Positions 61,101-64,000 of a stretch of 64,000 bases of DNA are shown piece after piece. This stretch comes from an uncultured Clostridium sp. (lineage in GTDB: Bacteria > Bacillota > Clostridia > Lachnospirales > Lachnospiraceae). Numbering within the stretch: the first letter of the stretch is position 1; each line of letters opens with the position of its first letter. The stretch spans positions 1 through 64,000 of the forward strand of contig CAMMNN010000010.1 in NCBI GenBank assembly GCA_946498245.1. Reading direction: 5' to 3'. The notes below the pieces were generated by a model. That model had not been told where the DNA came from. It saw only the letters and a program-made list of their open reading frames with translations, and searched no databases. The position numbers and the translations under genes were made by a program.

Positions 61101-62418
61101 CTATGAAAGGCAGATGAGGCATAATTACCTAATTATTAAGGCGGAAGAGCTTCAGAGAGAAAATTACGAATGCAGGATGCTGATGGCAAATTCGATAGAA
61201 GGTCTGCTAAAATTTCGGTTCCGGCAAACAGAGACAGGAATTGATTTTTACTATGAGATTACATCACGCCAACCGTTAGACCGAGTCCTGGAAGGGCGAT
61301 GCATTCAAAAAGAAGAAATTGTAAAGCTTATTTTATCTTTAGAGGGGCTGCTGGAACGTCTGGAAAGTTATTTGCTCCAGGAAAGCCAGTTGCTTTTGGA
61401 TCCTCAGTACATTTATACGGATCTGGAGACTTCGCAGATGCAGTTTTGTTTGGTGCCGGACAGGAAAGCAGATTTTTCAGAATCTATGGAGAAGCTGCTG
61501 CAGTATATTTTGAAAAAGACCGATCATACGGATCGGGAAAGCGCTCTTTTAGCATACCGGCTATATCAGGAAAGCCAGAGGGAATTTTACGGGATGAGTG
61601 ACCTGCTGAAATGGCTTTCGGCCAAAGAAACAACATTAAAAACACCGTCTCAAGAGCGTAACAGAACAGAGACAGAAGAAGAGGGGGACTTTCAACAGAA
61701 GGAAATTGAAGAAATAGAAAGAAGAGAAGAGCCAGAAAAGGAAAACGAAATTTATCTCAAACGCCATCGGAAAGGCGGTCTGCAGAAAACCGGTCTGGCT
61801 GTGTTGGGAATTGTCTTGCTGCCGGCCGGTGTTTGGATGATGATGGGAAGTCGTTTTCTGGAAAGGTATTGGCCTGCTTTTGCGGTCTGGTATGGAATGT
61901 GGGTATTTGCTGCTGTAATCAAAGTTGTAACCAACCACAGCTTGAAAAGAAAAAGTGAGGGGGATGAACAGACAGACGAAAATAAGCAGTGGGAATTGCA
62001 GTACACAGCGGAGCAACAAGATTTTGAAGACTGGGGAAATGAGATAAAAGAAGCTCAGGAATTACGGGAAGAGGATGTGCAGCCGGCTTTGGAAACACGA
62101 ATTTTGTCTGTGGGAGAAGGGCAGACAGGAGAACACTGCCTCGTTAGTCTGGATAAAAAAACGGAAGATATTCGGATCCAGTATTTCCCATTCCTGATAG
62201 GCAAGCAAAGCGGGATTGTGGACTATGCTCTTATGAGAGACACTGTGAGCAGGATTCATGTAAAAATAGAAAAGACCGAAACAGGGTATACGGCAACGGA
62301 TCTAAATTCTACCAATGGTACATGGGTACGGGGGACTCTTCTGCAGAATAATGAAACGATCGCCCTAAATGAAGGAGACGAAATCTATATTGCTGATAGT
62401 GGATTCCGATTTATGTAA
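61090..62418 (+). CDS. DUF6382 and FHA domain membrane protein
   Basis: The 442-residue protein has an N-terminal DUF6382 region (about 1-175), an acidic linker, two membrane helices (about 232-255 and 260-280) and a C-terminal FHA domain (about 355-440: IGKQSGIVDYALMRDTVSRIHVKI, LNSTNGTWVRG). The FHA domain binds phospho-threonine peptides, so pilus activity may be tied to a Ser/Thr kinase not in the window. Confidence 0.87.
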   Translation: MEISYERQMRHNYLIIKAEELQRENYECRMLMANSIEGLLKFRFRQTETGIDFYYEITSRQPLDRVLEGRCIQKEEIVKLILSLEGLLERLESYLLQESQLLLDPQYIYTDLETSQMQFCLVPDRKADFSESMEKLLQYILKKTDHTDRESALLAYRLYQESQREFYGMSDLLKWLSAKETTLKTPSQERNRTETEEEGDFQQKEIEEIERREEPEKENEIYLKRHRKGGLQKTGLAVLGIVLLPAGVWMMMGSRFLERYWPAFAVWYGMWVFAAVIKVVTNHSLKRKSEGDEQTDENKQWELQYTAEQQDFEDWGNEIKEAQELREEDVQPALETRILSVGEGQTGEHCLVSLDKKTEDIRIQYFPFLIGKQSGIVDYALMRDTVSRIHVKIEKTETGYTATDLNSTNGTWVRGTLLQNNETIALNEGDEIYIADSGFRFM

Positions 62419-62438
62419 TCTATTTAAGGAATATTTGC

Positions 62439-62467
62439 TTAACAAAACTTCCTATTTATGGTAAAAT
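62439..62467 (+). promoter_or_regulatory. Promoter of the rhomboid gene
   Basis: TTAACA (62439-62444), 17 bp, TAAAAT (62462-62467) with an extended TG, 30 bp before the ATG. Confidence 0.65.
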
Positions 62468-62496
62468 GAATACAAGTTTAAAAGGAGCCGGATACC

Positions 62497-63111
62497 ATGA
62501 GAAAAGTCTTTTCAGGAAGCCCTAAGCCCTGGATAAATGGCATTATCATTGTGCTGAACATAATATATTTTATTTTTTTAGAGGTCGTGGGTTCCAGTGA
62601 AGACAGCAGAACCATGGTTCAGTACGGGGCGCTGTATACTCCGCTGATTATAGAGCAAAATGAGTATTACAGGCTGGTTACAGCCATGTTTATGCATTTT
62701 GGGATACATCATCTGGTTAATAATATGCTAGTGCTCTTTGTACTGGGAGATAAATTGGAACGTGCTTTAGGAAAGGTGAAGTACTTGCTTTTTTATCTGC
62801 TTTGCGGAATAGGGGCCAATGCCGTATCCATTGTTTTTTATCTGCATACGGAGTTTAATGTTATTTCAGCGGGGGCATCCGGGGCTATTTTCGGAGTGGT
62901 TGGAGGCTTGATTTACGTAGTGATAGCAAACCGGGGACGATTAGAAGATTTGGATACCCGGCAGATTGTCTTGATGGCCATTTTTTCACTGTATTTGGGA
63001 TTTATTAATACAGGTACGAATAACACGGCACATATATCCGGCACTCTGATAGGATTTGTGTTGGCAGCGGTGATGTACCGCAAGCCGGCACAGCGTATTT
63101 CGGGGAACTAA
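62497..63111 (+). CDS. Rhomboid family intramembrane serine protease
   Basis: The 204-residue protein has six helices, the HxxxN motif (HHLVNN), the catalytic Ser S128 in SAGASGAIFG and His H179 in NTAHISG. It cleaves membrane proteins within the bilayer. AAAGGAG precedes the ATG. The position after the Tad operon does not by itself imply a Tad role. Confidence 0.93.
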   Translation: MRKVFSGSPKPWINGIIIVLNIIYFIFLEVVGSSEDSRTMVQYGALYTPLIIEQNEYYRLVTAMFMHFGIHHLVNNMLVLFVLGDKLERALGKVKYLLFYLLCGIGANAVSIVFYLHTEFNVISAGASGAIFGVVGGLIYVVIANRGRLEDLDTRQIVLMAIFSLYLGFINTGTNNTAHISGTLIGFVLAAVMYRKPAQRISGN

Positions 63112-63141
63112 GAACACAGACGTTAGGAGGAAAAGAGTGTT

Positions 63142-63558
63142 ATGAAAGATGAAACGTGTATTTTTTGTAAAATAGCAAATGGGGAGATTCCTTCAGCTAC
63201 GGTTTACGAAGATGAGGATTTTCGGGCAATTCTTGATCTGAATCCGGCTTCCAAAGGTCACACTTTAATACTTCCTAAAAATCACTTTAAAGATCTGTGT
63301 GATTTAGATAGTACGACGGCTGTGAAAGTTCTTCCGCTTGCCGCTAAAATAGGTTCCGCCATGAAGTCGGCCTTAAACTGCGACGGCTTTAATTTAGTAC
63401 AGAACAACGGAACAGAAGCAGGACAAACAGTGTTCCATTTTCATATGCATATAATTCCCAGGTATCAGGGAGGACCGTCTATTGCCGCATGGACTCCTCA
63501 AAAGGCGGAGTCGGAAGAGCTGACGGAAATTGCAGAGAAATTAAAAACAGTTCTTTAA
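63142..63558 (+). CDS. HIT family nucleotide-binding hydrolase
   Basis: The 138-residue protein has an N-terminal CIFCKIANGEIPS segment and the histidine triad H99-F-H101-M-H103. It matches the Hint/HinT branch, which hydrolyses AMP-linked substrates. A GGAGGAAAAG site precedes the ATG. Confidence 0.94.
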   Translation: MKDETCIFCKIANGEIPSATVYEDEDFRAILDLNPASKGHTLILPKNHFKDLCDLDSTTAVKVLPLAAKIGSAMKSALNCDGFNLVQNNGTEAGQTVFHFHMHIIPRYQGGPSIAAWTPQKAESEELTEIAEKLKTVL

Positions 63559-63576
63559 ATTAATTAGGAGAAAGAC

Positions 63577-64000
63577 ATGCAACATAAGATTAACGAGCTG
63601 TTGCAGTCCATGTATGGGGAGTATCAAGAGCCTCTTCGCGTACTGGCAAAGACATACGGTATTCCAGATAAAGATGTGGATGATATTGTTCAGGAAACGT
63701 TTATCTCATATTTTGAACATTATTCTCTGGAATGGACGCCTGACCGTAAGAAGGCTATGCTTGTCAGGATTTTGAAAAATCGTTGTACGGACTACCATAG
63801 AAAGAAGCAGAATCAGGACATGCTTAGCATGGACTCGGAAGACTTTATTGAAGACTGCAGACTTACGGAAAAGTACGGACAAGGCAATTCTCTTAATAAG
63901 GTATTTGAAGAAGAACTGTACGAGGCTGTGAAGAATGCAATTGCGGAAATGAGTGCGGATTTGCAGAAAGCGGCCATACTTCATTTAGTTGAAGGACGGC
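63577..64000 (+). CDS. RNA polymerase sigma factor, ECF-like (cut by window end)
   Basis: The visible 141 codons give a sigma-70 region 2 (VLAKTYGIPDKDVDDIVQET, then KNRCTDYHRKK) and the start of region 4 (AIAEMSADLQKAAILHLVEG). The frame runs off the window, so it is partial at the 3' end. TAGGAG lies six bases before the ATG. Its size and spacing fit a small ECF-type sigma factor. Confidence 0.82.
   Translation, partial: MQHKINELLQSMYGEYQEPLRVLAKTYGIPDKDVDDIVQETFISYFEHYSLEWTPDRKKAMLVRILKNRCTDYHRKKQNQDMLSMDSEDFIEDCRLTEKYGQGNSLNKVFEEELYEAVKNAIAEMSADLQKAAILHLVEGR

Noticed and set aside
1..64000. CRISPR arrays, prophage or integrated conjugative elements
   Set aside because: No regularly spaced repeats, integrases, transposases or phage structural genes were seen.

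Overview
The window looks like a chromosomal segment of a gut-type Clostridia, most likely a Lachnospiraceae. The basis is moderate GC content, strong AGGAGG ribosome sites, an A/V-type ATPase operon, many OmpR-type two-component systems, a Clostridia-style Tad pilus cluster with DUF5702 and DUF6382-FHA proteins, and an NlpC/P60 hydrolase with repeated peptidoglycan-binding domains. No rRNA, phage, transposase or CRISPR array was seen. There is one tRNA, tRNA-Lys(CTT).

Layout. 1-10.9 kb is an accessory-looking zone of small regulators and transporters: a Crp/Fnr regulator, an AraC-GNAT fusion with a MATE pump, an NAD(P)-binding protein, a macrodomain plus SirTM sirtuin pair (reversible protein ADP-ribosylation), one intact and one decayed toxin-antitoxin module, a TetR-methyltransferase operon with a perfect palindromic operator, and an AraC-EamA pair. 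10.9-16.1 kb is a sugar-acid block: GntP permease, IlvD/Edd dehydratase, divergent FadR-type regulator and an aldo/keto reductase. 16.3-23.6 kb is a minus-strand signalling/ABC operon (hybrid kinase, response regulator, kinase, ABC ATPase, FtsX permease); the permease carries one in-frame stop. 23.8-29.0 kb holds a DEDDh exonuclease, a KdpDE-like pair without kdpFABC, a D,D-carboxypeptidase and a DUF1461 membrane protein.

29.1-37.6 kb is a nine-gene V-type ATPase operon on the minus strand. It is followed by a DUF4145-like/SH3 membrane protein, trmB, a 55-residue cysteine-rich ORF coupled to thioredoxin, tRNA-Lys, a MarR regulator and proC. 42.15-42.9 kb is a 0.7-kb non-coding zone with a consensus promoter, an orphan ~400-nt transcript ending at a strong terminator, and an 83-nt imperfect palindrome. 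It sits ahead of the NlpC/P60 hydrolase. A kinase/regulator pair, glgB plus a GH13 amylase, a DUF2508 protein and an ArsR regulator follow.

52.0-62.4 kb is a compact plus-strand Tad (type IVc pilus) operon: prepilin peptidase, TadZ, CpaF, TadB, TadC, Flp pilin, DUF5702 protein, two TadE-like pseudopilins, a second A24 peptidase and an FHA protein. Three products carry a G|xxxxE prepilin cleavage motif. Notable features are a 167-nt cpaF/tadB dual-coding overlap, a 167-bp MITE-like inverted-repeat segment that supplies the ribosome site and start codon of one pseudopilin, and tandem Ada-like metal-binding motifs at that pseudopilin's C-terminus. The window ends with a rhomboid protease, a HIT protein and a sigma factor cut by the window edge.
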